Shown here: one piece after another, positions 11,721 through 22,623 of the stretch
How positions within the stretch are numbered: the first letter of the stretch is position 1
Layout of the letters: every line of letters starts with the position of its first letter
Assembly (NCBI GenBank): GCA_030220185.1
Contig: JASPKZ010005705.1
Location: 1,041,501-1,105,500 of the forward strand
From: Diploptera punctata
Taxonomy: Eukaryota > Arthropoda > Insecta > Blattodea > Blaberidae
Direction of reading: 5' to 3'
Length of the DNA stretch: 64,000 nucleotides
Made by a program: the position numbers and the translations under genes
Notes under the pieces: model-generated
Seen by the model: only the letters and a program-made list of their open reading frames with translations
Database searches by the model: none
Told to the model about the DNA's origin: nothing

Positions 11721-11890
11721 AGTAATAAAAAGGCACGATTTACTATTTTTTTAGTATCAACAATTGTTTTATAATGCTTATGGAGTATAGTCGACATTCA
11801 GTTGTTTACATTTACATTGTTTTGATAAGGATGTATGTTATCAAAATGCAATAACATTAATTCTTAATAATTATATATAAATTAATTAAT

Positions 11891-12051
11891 GTATAATGTT
11901 ATTGTGTTATTATTTAATTGTAATATTACTGTGTTTTCTTATGTAATTGTAATGTTATGGCTTTTTTAGTGTATAATGCTATTGTGTTATTATTTAATTG
12001 TATTATTATTGCGTTTTCTTTATGTAATTGTAATGTTATTGCTTTTTTTGT
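11891..12051. repeat. Two tandem copies of an 80 bp unit
   Basis: The unit starting gtataatgttattgtg at 11891 is repeated at 11971 with a few substitutions and a 1 bp indel. It is very T-rich and lies upstream of a LINE 3' end. Confidence 0.85.
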
Positions 12052-12064
12052 TGTTGTTTATTTT

Positions 12065-12205
12065 TCTTCACACTAGTAGCAATTATTACTTTATTGTAAC
12101 GGACTGTCAACAGCACGTACGGCTTACTGCCTGTGCGACCCATATTTGTAAATAATATTGTAAATATCTTACTTTTTGTCTAATAAAGTCCTACTACTAC
12201 TACTA
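12065..12205 (+). mobile_element. LINE 3' end (CR1/Jockey-like)
   Basis: Reads 'cggactgtcaacagcacg...gtgcgaccc' then 'taataaagtcc' and a (CTA)n tail. The sequence is non-coding. Similar to the LINE-M ends but diverged. Confidence 0.45.
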
Positions 12206-12213
12206 CATTGTTT

Positions 12214-12305
12214 TCCGAACCAGGAAACTTGTCACGACCGGGAACTGAACCCGGATAAGCTGCATCTAAGGCAACGACTTTACCAATGGATCATAGCCCA
12301 TGGGC
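12214..12305 (-). repeat. tRNA-derived SINE head
   Basis: On the minus strand, box-A-like TGATCCATTGGTAAAG and box-B GGGTTCAGTTCCC are spaced as in a tRNA gene. The acceptor stem is not closed, so this is a SINE head or tRNA pseudogene rather than a gene. Confidence 0.5.
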
Positions 12306-13225
12306 ATTTAAACTTACCTATAACTAACTAACTCACTCACTGGAACTATCGAACCCGAAGGTTCATGGTCGTGAGGACATAAGCTATCCATACCTCTCTA
12401 TCCTCAGTTAATGTTTTCCAATCATTCCCTGTATAATCTACTTCTCTCAAATCATAGTTAATGTTATTTTCCTATCTCATTCTTGGTCTACCAACTGGGC
12501 GTTTTCCCTCTGGTTTTCCTAAAAGAAGCTTCCATGTACATATTTCACTCCTCATTCGTGCCACATGTCCTGCCCATCGTAGCCTACGAGACTTAACTGT
12601 TCTTATTATATCTGGTTTCCTATAAAGATCATGTAGTTCATTGTTATGTAGTCTTCTCCATTCACCTGTCTGTTCATCTCTCTTTGGTCCATAAATTTTC
12701 TTAAGATCTTTATTCTCAAATACTCGTAATCTCTTTTCCTCCCTTAAAATAAGAGCCCATGTTTCGGATCCATATAATATGGCAGAATGACAGTTTTATA
12801 TGTTTTCAGATTAACGTTTTTTGAAAGGAGTTAGAACGACAAAAGTCCCAGTGGTGTATAATAGCACGCATTTCCAGAATTGAGCCTATGTTTAATCTAT
12901 TTGTACATCTCATTCCTATTTGTGATTATTGTTTCTAGGTATTTGAATTCAGCCACTTCCTCAAAATTTCCATCATTTGTCATTAGCTGTCCATTTCCAT
13001 TATATAATGTATTTCTATGTATGACCATATATTTAGTTTTATTTATGTTTATTTCCTGTCCCAATTTCTTAGCGTTACTCGACAGAGCGTGTGTGTTGGT
13101 CCTTTGTATCTCCTCGCTATCGCTGAACAATACACGATCAGCATACAGCTCATTGATACCATTGAGTTGTAGGCCTTCTTCATCCTCTAAAGATTTGATG
13201 GCATATTCTAGTACAAAATTAAATA

Positions 13226-14690
13226 CACTGCTAAAAAAAATTAGGGGATATTGTAGAATAACCTATTAAGACTATGATTCTTGGAACAGTATTAGATGCA
13301 ATTACTTTCTATTACTCCAAGATAATGTAAACAAGAGTTTGAAGTTGTTACGTAACCTCGGTACCACACCAGAGGGCAGTGTCTGTACTGTTGATGTGAA
13401 AGTGTGGTGTGGGGGTGAGTGTTTTGTTGCTGTTTTTAAATCCAGTCCAGTTTTCAGTTAGTGAACGACTTGCCTTAGGGACAGTAATGCCTCGACAACG
13501 TGATTTACCTGAACCAATGGCTTGGAGGGCCATAGGAAGGATGGAAGCTGGACAGACACAACAAGAGGTGGCACAAGCCATTGGGGTGTCTCAAAGCGTG
13601 ATTTCCAGACTTTGGAATCGTTTTCAAAGAATATATACTATTCACAGAAGAGCCGGACAACGTCGACCACGGGCAACAACAGCAAGGGATGACCGTTACC
13701 TCTTGTTAACAGCCCGTCGGAATAGACAGCAGAATGCAACTCAACTGCGAAATACACTTCAAACAGCAACAGGACCCAGGGTGTCAACTCAAACTGTCTG
13801 TAATCGACTACATGGAAGTGGTCTCTATGCCCGTAGGCCCATGGTGTGTACCAGGTTAACTCCACAACACCGTAGGGATCGCCGAAACTGGGCGGAGGAA
13901 CATCGTGGGTGGAGGCATGCCGAATGGAGATCAGTTCTTTTTTCTGATGAGTCACGTGGAATGTGATAGTCGACGTGTATTCATCTGGAGGGAAAAAGGG
14001 ACACGAAACAATCCAGCTTTTGTACGTGAAAGATCCCCATATGGTGGCGGTGGATTGATGGTGTGGACAGGAGTCAGTAGTGGTGGACGTACGGACCTCT
14101 ACGTCATCCAAGGTGGTACTTTGACTGCGATAAGGTATAGAGATGAGATTCTCCGACCTTTTGTCGTGCCTTATGCTGGTGCCATAGGTGATTCTTTTCT
14201 TTTTATGGACGATAATGCACGACCCCACAGATCTGGCTTGGTGGACGATATGCTGGAAGTTGAGGGTATCGAGCATATGCAATGGCCAGCTTCCTCCCCG
14301 GACTTAAATCCGATTAAGCATGTCTGGGATGCATTAGGCAGGCGCATTGCAGGCAGACCAGCACCTCCCCAGAGCTGCACATTGCTCTTATGGAAGAGTG
14401 GCCGCGTATCCCCCAAGAACTCATTGCTAACCTCATTGCGTCAATGCCACACAGGTGTGAGGCAGTGCTGGCCGTTCGAGGAGACCATACACCATACTAA
14501 AGAAACATTTTCACCCATGTTAATGTTGCTTTGTTTGTTTGCCATATTCCTAATCAGGATCTCTTTGACATCTGGTGTGGTACAGAGGTTACGTAATGAC
14601 TTCAAACTCTTGTTGACATTCTTTTGGAGTTCCTAAAAACATAGTCTTAATAGGTTATTCTACAATATCCCCTAATTTTTTTGAGCAGTG
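13226..14690 (+). mobile_element. Tc1-like DNA transposon, 1465 bp
   Basis: Terminal inverted repeats of about 50 bp start CACTGCT at 13226 and end AGCAGTG at 14690. The inner part shares 'aggggatattgtagaataac' and 'cttaataggttattctac' as inverses. TA flanks both ends (13224-13225 and 14691-14692); the interrupted LINE has a single TA there. It carries a decayed transposase in plus orientation. The ends are well preserved, so the insertion is young relative to its host LINE. Confidence 0.95.
13487..14500 (+). pseudogene. Tc1-like transposase, frameshifted
   Basis: Cut-and-paste transposase of the Tc1 group. The start ATG at 13487 gives MPRQRDLPEPMAWRAIGRME; QQEVAQAIGVSQSVISRLWN is the first DNA-binding helix-turn-helix. 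LFSDES (near 13945) carries the first catalytic D, MDDNARPH (near 14205) the second D, and SPDLNPI-HVWDALGRR (near 14300) the region of the final acidic residue. In this copy the residue after NPI is K, not the usual E, so the catalytic triad is damaged. A deletion near 13955 and another shift near 14375 break the frame. The original end, with ...CEAVLAVRGDHTPY before the stop, is still visible at 14498-14500. About 335 residues expected. Confidence 0.9.
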
Positions 14691-14860
14691 TAGTAGAAGA
14701 GACAGTGCAATCTACTTGCTTAACCCATTGTGAATTTCAGATGTATCCGAAAACTATTTGCCTACTCACACCCTACACTTTGTGCCATTTAGTCACTTTC
14801 GTTTAAGTCTAACTAACTTTTAGAAATTCGGAACTGCAGCAGGATACTACATAATTTTTC

Positions 14861-15336
14861 CTTCTTAATTGAATCTTATAAACAACTAAATTAATTAATC
14901 AATTAACAATAAGAAACTAGCTCTAAGTATCTTAAAAATGTAATAGAAAGTTGTACTGTTCTTATAGCAGGATTTCGTATTTAAAGTATTCGTCAAAACA
15001 GTTGAAATATATTTTTGCAATAATCTAATTTATTGCCTCAGAAGTTCTGAATTACTGGGTATATAAACCTTTTTAAATGCTAACTTTACCTGTTTATGTA
15101 TCAGACCTTATTTTGTCTCTTGCAACAGTGTGTTACACGAGCTCTTACTTATATCAACAGGTCTCTGTTTTCATTTGAACACGAAACACAGTTGTAATAT
15201 GCTCTCAACCTAATTAAACACGAAATCCTACTGTGAGATTCCTATTGGTGTGGTATATTACTACTTCCTCGAATAGAGTTGCTTAAAATAATGGTTAGCT
15301 TCACTCTATCTTCTCTCCATCAGAAATTAACATGTA
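14861..15336. other. Unassigned AT-rich sequence
   Basis: No coding or repeat signature recognised. Confidence 0.4.
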
Positions 15337-15419
15337 TTGTTAAGAATGTTTATATACCCATCCAACTATCCACCCTATCCTCTACGCATCTATATGCGTA
15401 CCTACCTATTATTTAATCA

Positions 15420-15718
15420 AATAACTACATTTTATGGAAATTATTGGAAAAAAAAGATTAATGAACAAATCATACATATAATAGAAGAGATCTACTTTAA
15501 TAGCAAATGTAGCGTTAAAATGGGCTCCGAACTAACAGAAGAGTTTATAACTACAAAAGGGTTATGACAAGGGTGCACAATGTCACCGACATTATTTAAA
15601 ATATACATAGATAATGTATTACAGGAATGGTCAAAGAACTGTAAACCAATGAGATTAAAATTAAATGAGAGCAAATACATATATAAATTATTATTCGTAG
15701 ATGATCAAGTGGCAGTCA

Positions 15719-15721
<3 letters not shown>
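15420..15721 (+). pseudogene. LINE RT-domain fragment
   Basis: INEQIIHIIEEIYFNSKCSV then a stop, then QGCTMSPTLFKIYIDNVL, which is RT motif B of a non-LTR element, and LLFVDDQVAV in place of the YADD box. Truncated at both ends; the right side runs into an (AAT)n tract. Confidence 0.7.

Positions 15722-15783
<62 letters not shown>
15722..15783. repeat. (AAT)n microsatellite
   Basis: About 20 AAT units next to the 3' end of a minus-strand LINE. Confidence 0.97.
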
Positions 15784-15785
<2 letters not shown>

Positions 15786-16400
15786 CTTTATAAACAGTTA
15801 AAGATACATTAAATGTAGCAATGTAAATTTCATGTACAAACATTTTATAGGATAATAACAATAATAATACGATAGTAATAATAATAATAATAATAATAAC
15901 AATAATAATAATAATAATAACAATAATAACAATAATAATAATAATAATATGATAAATTATACGAGAAACACCAATTAATATATATACATTACACTGGGTA
16001 ATAATGAAGTCGAGGTTAGAGCAAATGTAAATTTAGTTTATTTTAAAAGATGCCAATGTCCGGCAGCCCCTTATTTCTTGTGGTAGGGAATTCCAGTTGC
16101 GAGAAGTGAAGATGGTGTATGACATGGAGTGATGTGATGTCCTATGTTGCGGTATATTAAGCAAGAGACTATGTTGTGATCTTATGTTTAAGTTATGGTT
16201 TGAGGATAGACACTGGAAGCGGGATGATAAATAATTGGGAATCGAGGTATGTAGGATCTTAAATAAGAGAATTAGACAGTGCGATTTTCTTCTCTCTTTT
16301 AGATGTAGCCATGACAATTCGTGGGATAATGGAGAAATGTGATCGTATTTTCGAACATTAAATATGGATCTGATACACATATTATGGACACGCTGCAGTT
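15784..16400 (-). pseudogene. CR1/L2-like LINE C-terminus and 3' end
   Basis: A minus-strand frame, 16033-16380, gives ELSWLHLKERRKSHCLILLFK, IPNYLSSRFQCLSS and FTSRNWNSLPQEIRGCRTLASFK. WNSLP-EIR...SLASFK is the familiar C-terminus of CR1/L2/Rex-type LINEs. The non-coding 3' part contains AAT/AAC repeats. Only the end of the ORF is present. Confidence 0.75.
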
Positions 16401-16429
16401 TGTCCGAAAATCCGTCACGCGAAGATGCA

Positions 16430-17326
16430 AACTATATGAGTAGGAAACTATAGGAAGAATACGGAAGATGGGGTTTAAAAATTAATTATAATAAAACAGA
16501 ATATATGAGAATTCCGAGGAATTAGAAATAAATGGAACAAAGATTAAAACAGAGGAATATTTTAAGTATTTGGGATCAATAATTCAAAAAGATGGATCAT
16601 CGGAATTGGATATCGAGAAAAGAATAACACAGACAAAAACGTTATTGACATATTAAATTCAATTTTATGGAATAGGAATATAATCAAGAGGACTAAATTA
16701 TTAATATATACCGGTAACACAATTGTGAACAGTATTTTATTATATGGTACAGAAACATGGACGTTGAAGCAAAAACACAGAAATAAATTATTAGTCACAG
16801 AAATGGTATTTTTAAGAAGATCGGCAAGAATATCAAAATTAGACAAAATAAAAAATAATATAATAAAATAAATTATGAATGTAGAAAATGATATTGTCCA
16901 GTTGGTAGACCAAGAATGAGGTGGGAGAACAACATTAACAATGATTTGAGGGAAGTAGATTATACAGGGAATGATTGGAAAGCATTAGCTCAGGATAGGG
17001 ATGTATGGAGAGCTTATGTCCGCGCGGCCATGAACCTACGGGTTCGATAGTGCCAGTGAGTAAGTAAGTAAGTAAGAAAAGGATATTGTACAAGAGATTC
17101 AACCATGATAGTATGGACATATAATGAGAAGAAGGAACACAGAAACAGACAAAGAAACATTAAAATGGGTACCTCCTGTAAAAGGGAAACGTGGTAGACC
17201 AAAGCCAATGTGTATAAAGGGAATTCAAGACAACACAAATAAGAGAAATATGATAGAAACATACACACACGATCGGGAAGAGTGGAAGAAAAAATTGTGT
17301 ATTTTGGTTAAGGATACCTGTGTATA
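16430..17326 (+). pseudogene. LINE-E post-RT region, twice interrupted
   Basis: Broken frames give EYFKYLGSIIQKDGSSELDI, a LNSILWNRNI-like stretch and LLYGTETWTLKQKH, the region downstream of the LINE RT palm. After the 178 bp LINE-1fam insert (16898-17075) the frame resumes as MRRRNTETDKETLKWVPPVK, GKRGRP and a C-terminal region to about 17326. The PLE array is inserted at its right end. It is an old, dead copy and serves as the host for two dated insertions. Confidence 0.75.
16898..17075 (+). mobile_element. Truncated LINE-1fam insertion with TSD
   Basis: A 178 bp 3' fragment starting 'ccagttggtagacc' and ending in (TAAG)n. It is flanked by gaaaatgatattgt (16884-16897) and gaaaaggatattgt (17076-17089), 13 of 14 bases identical. 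The 5' truncation, tail and duplication are the signature of target-primed reverse transcription. Confidence 0.92.
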
Positions 17327-17370
17327 ATTAAATTAATGTTTTTATTACCTCACCTCATATCCTTTTTCTT

Positions 17371-17409
17371 CTATACTGCAGTTTCGGAGCTTATCTCCAT
17401 CGTCAGTAG
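17371..17409 (-). ncRNA. Hammerhead ribozyme-like motif, PLE copy 1
   Basis: Minus strand: stem I CTA/TAG, core CTGACGA, stem II GGAG/CTCC, core GAAA, then ACTGCAGT, a self-complementary helix III, and cleavage triplet GTA. It overlaps the last codons and stop of the PLE ORF. Hammerhead motifs are documented in PLEs of other animals; cleavage here is predicted, not shown. Confidence 0.72.
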
Positions 17410-19852
17410 CCTCTGGTCGACCGGTGTTATGTCGTTTCTTGGCGGTTTCCTTCTTACTTCTGTCGGTGGACAGATGAACCTCTGGATTAGGTCAAAATTT
17501 GCGGGAGTTTCAAAATTCATGAGTTTTTCTTTTTTGTTTTTTTGGATGTGGATTTTTTCCCAGACTGTGAGTTCCTTTAGTTTATCTGTTTGTTTGATTA
17601 GGCTAGCTTCTGTATCTATTAAATGTTTTTCAGACCAAGCATGGGCTGCTACTGCTGACTTGTCCACTTCCCCCTTTTTTACATTTCTAAGGTGTTCTTT
17701 CAATCTAGTTTTTAAATTTCTTTTTGTTTTTCCTATATAGATTTTGTCGCAATCTTGACATTTGATCTGATATATTCCTGATTTATATTCTTGTCCAATT
17801 TTTTCATTTTTGTTGGTTTTAATTATCTTGTTTAGGCTGTATTCATTCTTTGGGGCCAATCGAATGTTAAACTTATTGAAAATTTTCTGGAACTTGTGGT
17901 GTTTTACAGGATGGTAAGTGAATTTTTTGAATCTTATGTTCTCTTCTGTTTGTTTTTTAAGTGTGCTTTCATTAATTAGTTTTTGCCTTTTGAACTTATT
18001 TATTTTCTTGTGTACCATGTTCTCTTCATAACCATTTTCTATTGCTACTTTAATTATGTATTCTTTTTCTTTTTCATATTTTCACGGTTCAGGGGTACAT
18101 TCACCAATCTGTGTGTTAGGCTATTGAATACAGCTTCTTTGTGAGCGAAATGGTTGAATCCTGATGCCTTAATGTAGTTATCTTTATGTGTGTGCTTTCT
18201 GTATATTCCAAATTCTATTTTGTTTTTTTCGTTTCTAGTTAGGGTTAGATCCAAAAATGAAATTTGTCTTTCAGTTTCAGTTTCCATTGTGAATTTTACA
18301 GTTTTGCTCTGAAAGTTCAGGAGTTTTAAGGCATCTTCTATTTGTTTATGGTTTATAATGGCTATTATATCGTCAACATATCTGCGCCAAAATTTGAAAG
18401 TTAATGGGTGTCCCCTTGTGATTTTCTGTTCGAAACTACCCATGAATAAATTGGCCAGAAAGGGAGATAGTGGGTTTCCCATGGAAAGTCCAAAATTTTG
18501 TTTGTAGTATTTCCCATTGTATGTAAAGAACATTTGTTCGATGCACAATTTTGTCAAAATGATGTATTCTTCTATCTTTTTCTTTTCCAAATTATTTTTC
18601 GTTAACCATTTTTCCAGAATATCAATGGTGGTTTCTCTTGGGACACTGGGAAACAATGAAACTACATCAAAAGAAACTAACCTGTCAGTTGGTTCTAATT
18701 CTCTGTGCTTGAAATCCTCTATCAATTCCAATGAATTGTCGATTGAAAGGTTCTCAAACCCTCCCATATTCTTGTATTCGCTACATAACCATCTAGCTAT
18801 TTGGTATGTAGGGGACCCTATACAGTTGATAATGGGTCTCATTTTGTTTCCTGCCTTATGTGTTTTCGGGAGGCCGTGCATATTAGGCTTTTTAGGGTTG
18901 GGAACCTTTAGGTAAAACTTCTTTTGTTTGGTTAGGATATTGTTTACTTTCTTTAGGGTGTTGTCCACCTCTTTGATGCATTTCGGAAGTGGGTTAGATT
19001 TAATTTCAGTGTATTCAGTTGATCCCAAAAGGTTGTACATTCTATTTTTATAATCAACAATGTCCATGATTACTATTTGATTTGCTTTGTCAGCTTTTGT
19101 GACTATTACATTTTTCTTGTTTATTTCTTTGATGATTTTCATGTTTCCCTTTCCCGTTTTGTTTATAGGATTTTCTTTGATCTCCTCAATAATTTTTGCG
19201 CATTCATTTCTAATCAAGACCTTCTCTTCTGTGTTCATTCCTTCTATGGCAATTTCTATGTCTGCTACGTAATCATCTACATTGTTAGAGAAGTTCACAC
19301 ATGTTTTTAGGCCTAGTTCCAATATTTCCATTTCTTGTGTGCTAAAATTTTGGGAAGACAAATTTACTACATTATTTTTGCATTCTTTTTCTATTTTCCG
19401 CTTGTTTGGGTTTCCCATGAAACATTTCTTTGATTTTAAATTTTCAATTTTATTGTTTTGTTTGACTGATTTTTCTCTTATAATTTGGTTTATTTTGTTG
19501 AAAGAATTTTCCTCCAGATTGTCCCAATAAAAATTCCCTACAATTTTTGTGATTCCTAAATGTAAAAAGTATAATTTAGCGTCTAAATTGCTGATTGTTT
19601 CGAAATGTTTCCCTTTCTCCATCTTTAACATTTTTTCTCTAAGATCTTCTGTTCTTTAGAACCGTTATTCTTAACGGTTTTTCTAATAAATTTCGGCGAA
19701 ATGTCCAAGTCTAAGCATTTATTTATAAATTTGATGTCTAACATTTTCTTTCTTCTTTTTTCTTTTAATTTTATGTACGTTTTGATATCTTGTTTTAAAC
19801 CCCCCAAGTTTGTGTTGAAATTCTGTGTTGAGGTTATGTGTCCGTCCGCCAT
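17371..19852 (-). pseudogene. PLE copy 1 RT/GIY-YIG protein, two 1-nt deletions
   Basis: Penelope-like retrotransposon protein, ~827 residues in the family here: reverse transcriptase plus endonuclease. The ATG at 19852 gives MADGHITSTQNFNTN. RT motifs, in order: GLPKTHKAGNKMRPI (~325), VSFDVVSLFPSVP (~395), LSMGNPLSPFLANLFM (~453), RRYVDDIIAI (~492), ISFLDLTL (~531). The C-terminal GIY-YIG nuclease is YQIKCQDCDKIYIGKTKRNLK (~695), followed by an H-rich AAHAWSEKH. Frames break near 19628 (one A short in a run) and near 18085 (one base short in a T run). Otherwise this is the most complete of the minus-strand copies. The family call rests on the RT plus GIY-YIG fusion, which is diagnostic. Confidence 0.9.
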
Positions 19853-19976
19853 CTTTGTTCCCTCTTGACTTGAGTCGTCACTTATTTATTTAACTTTCAC
19901 AGGGAAAGAACACTATGAGGTTTAATTTAATAATTAAATTAATGTTTTTATTACCTCACCTCATATCCTTTTTCTT

Positions 19977-20015
19977 CTATACTGCAGTTTCGGAGCTTAT
20001 CTCCATCGTCAGTAG
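19977..20015 (-). ncRNA. Hammerhead ribozyme-like motif, PLE copy 2
   Basis: Identical 39 bases to the motif in copy 1, with the core CTGACGA at 20006-20012 (minus). It lies immediately upstream of a PLE junction, so a transcript reading through copies 3 to 1 would carry several in series. Confidence 0.72.
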
Positions 20016-22460
20016 CCTCTGGTCGACCGGTGTTATGTCGTTTCTTGGCGGTTTCCTTCTTACTTCTGTCGGTGGACAGATGAACCTCTGGATTAGGTCA
20101 AAATTTGCGGGAGTTTCAAAATTCATGAGTTTTTCTTTTTTGTTTTTTTGGATGTGGATTTTTTCCCAGACTGTGAGTTCCTTTAGTTTATCTGTTTGTT
20201 TGATTAGGCTAGCTTCTGTATCTATTAAATGTTTTTCAGACCAAGCATGGGCTGCTACTGCTGACTTGTCCACTTCCCCCTTTTTTACATTTCTAAGGTG
20301 TTCTTTCAATCTAGTTTTTAAATTTCTTTTTGTTTTTCCTATATAGATTTTGTCGCAATCTTGACATTTGATCTGATATATTCCTGATTTATATTCTTGT
20401 CCAATTTTTTCATTTTTGTTGGTTTTAATTATCTTGTTTAGGCTGTATTCATTCTTTGGGGCCAATCGAATGTTAAACTTATTGAAAATTTTCTGGAACT
20501 TGTGGTGTTTTACAGGATGGTAAGTGAATTTTTGAATCTTATGTTCTCTTCTGTTGTTTTTTTAAGTGTGCTTTCATTAATTAGTTTTTGCCTTTTGAAC
20601 TTATTTATTTTCTTGTGTACCATGTTCTCTTCATAACCATTTTCTATTGCTACTTTAATTATGTATTCTTTTTCTTTTTCATATTTTTCACGGTTCAGGG
20701 GTACATTCACCAATCTGTGTGTTAGGCTATTGAATACAGCTTCTTTGTGAGCGAAATGGTTGAATCCTGATGCCTTAATGTAGTTATCTTTATGTGTGTG
20801 CTTTCTGTATATTCCAAATTCTATTTTGTTTTTTTTCGTTTCTAGTTAGGGTTAGATCCAAAAATGAAATTTGTCTTTCAGTTTCAGTTTCCATTGTGAA
20901 TTTTACAGTTTTGCTCTGAAAGTTCAGGAGTTTTAAGGCATCTTCTATTTGTTTATGGTTTATAATGGCTATTATATCGTCAACATATCTGCGCCAAAAT
21001 TTGAAAGTTAATGGGTGTCCCCTTGTGATTTTCTGTTCGAAACTACCCATGAATAAATTGGCCAGAAAGGGAGATAGTGGGTTTCCCATGGAAAGTCCAA
21101 AATTTTGTTTGTAGTATTTCCCATTGTATGTAAAGAACATTTGTTCGATGCACAATTTTGTCAAAATGATGTATTCTTCTATCTTTTTCTTTTCCAAATT
21201 ATTTTTCGTTAACCATTTTTCCAGAATATCAATGGTGGTTTCTCTTGGGACACTGGGAAACAATGAAACTACATCAAAAGAAAACTAACCTGTCAGTTGG
21301 TTCTAATTCTCTGTGCTTGAAATCCTCTATCAATTCCAATGAATTGTCGATTGAAAGGTTCTCAAACCCTCCCATATTCTTGTATTCGCTACATAACCAT
21401 CTAGCTATTTGGTATGTAGGGGACCCTATACAGTTGATAATGGGTCTCATTTTGTTTCCTCCCTTATGTGTTTTCGGGAGGCCGTGCATATTAGGGTTTT
21501 TAGGGTTGGGAACCTTTAGGTAAAACTTCTTTTGTTTGGTTAGGATATTGTTTACTTTCTTTAGGGTGTTGTCCACCTCTTTGATGCATTTCGGAAGTGG
21601 GTTAGATTTAATTTCAGTGTATTCAGTTGATCCCAAAAGGTTGTACATTCTATTTTTATAATCAACAATGTCCATGATTACTATTTGATTTGCTTTGTCA
21701 GCTTTTGTGACTATTACATTTTTCTTGTTTATTTCTTTGATGATTTTCATGTTTCCCTTTCCCGTTTTGTTTATAGGATTTTCTTTGATCTCCTCAATAA
21801 TTTTTGCGCATTCATTTCTAATCAAGACCTTCTCTTCTGTGTTCATTCCTTCTATGGCAATTTCTATGTCTGCTACGTAATCATCTACATTGTTAGAGAA
21901 GTTCACACATGTTTTTAGGCCTAGTTCCAATATTTCCATTTCTTGTGTGCTAAAATTTTGGGAAGACAAATTTACTACATTATTTTTGCATTCTTTTTCT
22001 ATTTTCCGCTTGTTTGGGTTTCCCATGAAACATTTCTTTGATTTTAAATTTTCAATTTTATTGTTTTGTTTGACTGATTTTTCTCTTATAATTTGGTTTA
22101 TTTTGTTGAAAGAATTTTCCTCCAGATTGTCCCAATAAAAAATTCCCTACAATTTTTGTGATTCCTAAATGTAAAAAGTATAATTTAGCGTCTAAATTGC
22201 TGATTGTTTCGAAATGTTTCCCTTTCTCCATCTTTAACATTTTTTTCTCTAAGATCTTCTGTTCTTTAGAAACCGTTATTCTTAACGGTTTTTCTAATAA
22301 ATTTCGGCGAAATGTCCAAGTCTAAGCATTTATTTATAAATTTGATGTCCAACATTTTCTTTCTTCTTTTTCTTTTAATTTTATGTACGTTTGATATCTT
22401 GTTTAAACCCCCCAAGTTTGTGTTGAAATTCTGTGTTGAGGTTATGTGTCCGTCCGCCAT
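19977..22460 (-). pseudogene. PLE copy 2 RT/GIY-YIG protein, several frameshifts
   Basis: Same protein as copy 1, ATG at 22460. Open pieces: 22266-22460, 22058-22240, 21274-22026 (central region to THKGGNKMRPI, with G where other copies have A), 20790-21263 (FPSVP to SFLDLTL, including YVDDI), 20510-20713, and 19977-20465 (GIY-YIG end). Breaks fall in runs of A/T, such as a doubled A near 21283 and an extra T near 20829. It shares with copy 1 the LLGSTEY and ILELGLK readings. Confidence 0.88.
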
Positions 22461-22584
22461 CTTTGTTCCCTCTTGACTTGAGTCGTCACTTATTTATTTA
22501 GCTTTCACAGGGAAAGAACACTATGAGGTTTAATTTAATAATTAAATTAATGTTTTTATTACCTCACCTCATATCTTTTTTCTT

Positions 22585-22623
22585 CTATACTGCAGTTTCG
22601 GAGCTTATCTCCATCGTCAGTAG
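22585..22623 (-). ncRNA. Hammerhead ribozyme-like motif, PLE copy 3
   Basis: Same 39 bases as the other copies; core CTGACGA at 22614-22620 (minus). Confidence 0.72.

Larger units (their letters stand above)
12320..14860 (-). mobile_element. LINE-1fam copy split by a Tc1 element
   Basis: The 3' tail (gtaag/ctaac-type repeats) is at the left; the RT-proximal end is at the right. The piece 12320-13225 and the piece 14693-14860 join perfectly against the LINE-1fam sequence at 5.9 kb once the 1465 bp Tc1 insert is removed. The minus-strand frame 12897-13130 gives FSDSEEIQRTNTHALSS...LGQEINI, the region after the YADD box. Several frameshifts; no longer coding. Confidence 0.88.
17327..19920 (-). 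mobile_element. PLE copy 1
   Basis: Leftmost unit; its 3' end abuts the left target-site duplication and is trimmed within the AT palindrome (cattaatttaat). Its 5' end runs into the junction with copy 2, which carries 'cctcatagtgttctttccctg' on the minus strand. Confidence 0.9.
19921..22527 (-). mobile_element. PLE copy 2
   Basis: Complete unit between two head-to-tail junctions. The junction (about 19885-19940) contains the 5' leader, a cctcatagtg...gaaagttaaataaat terminal segment and an AT palindrome, then the next copy's 3' end. Confidence 0.9.

Noticed and set aside
18517..18915. 132-codon open frame on the plus strand and similar ones across the PLE copies
   Set aside because: These are antisense to the RT coding sequence and recur in every copy. 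They are shadows of the conserved protein.
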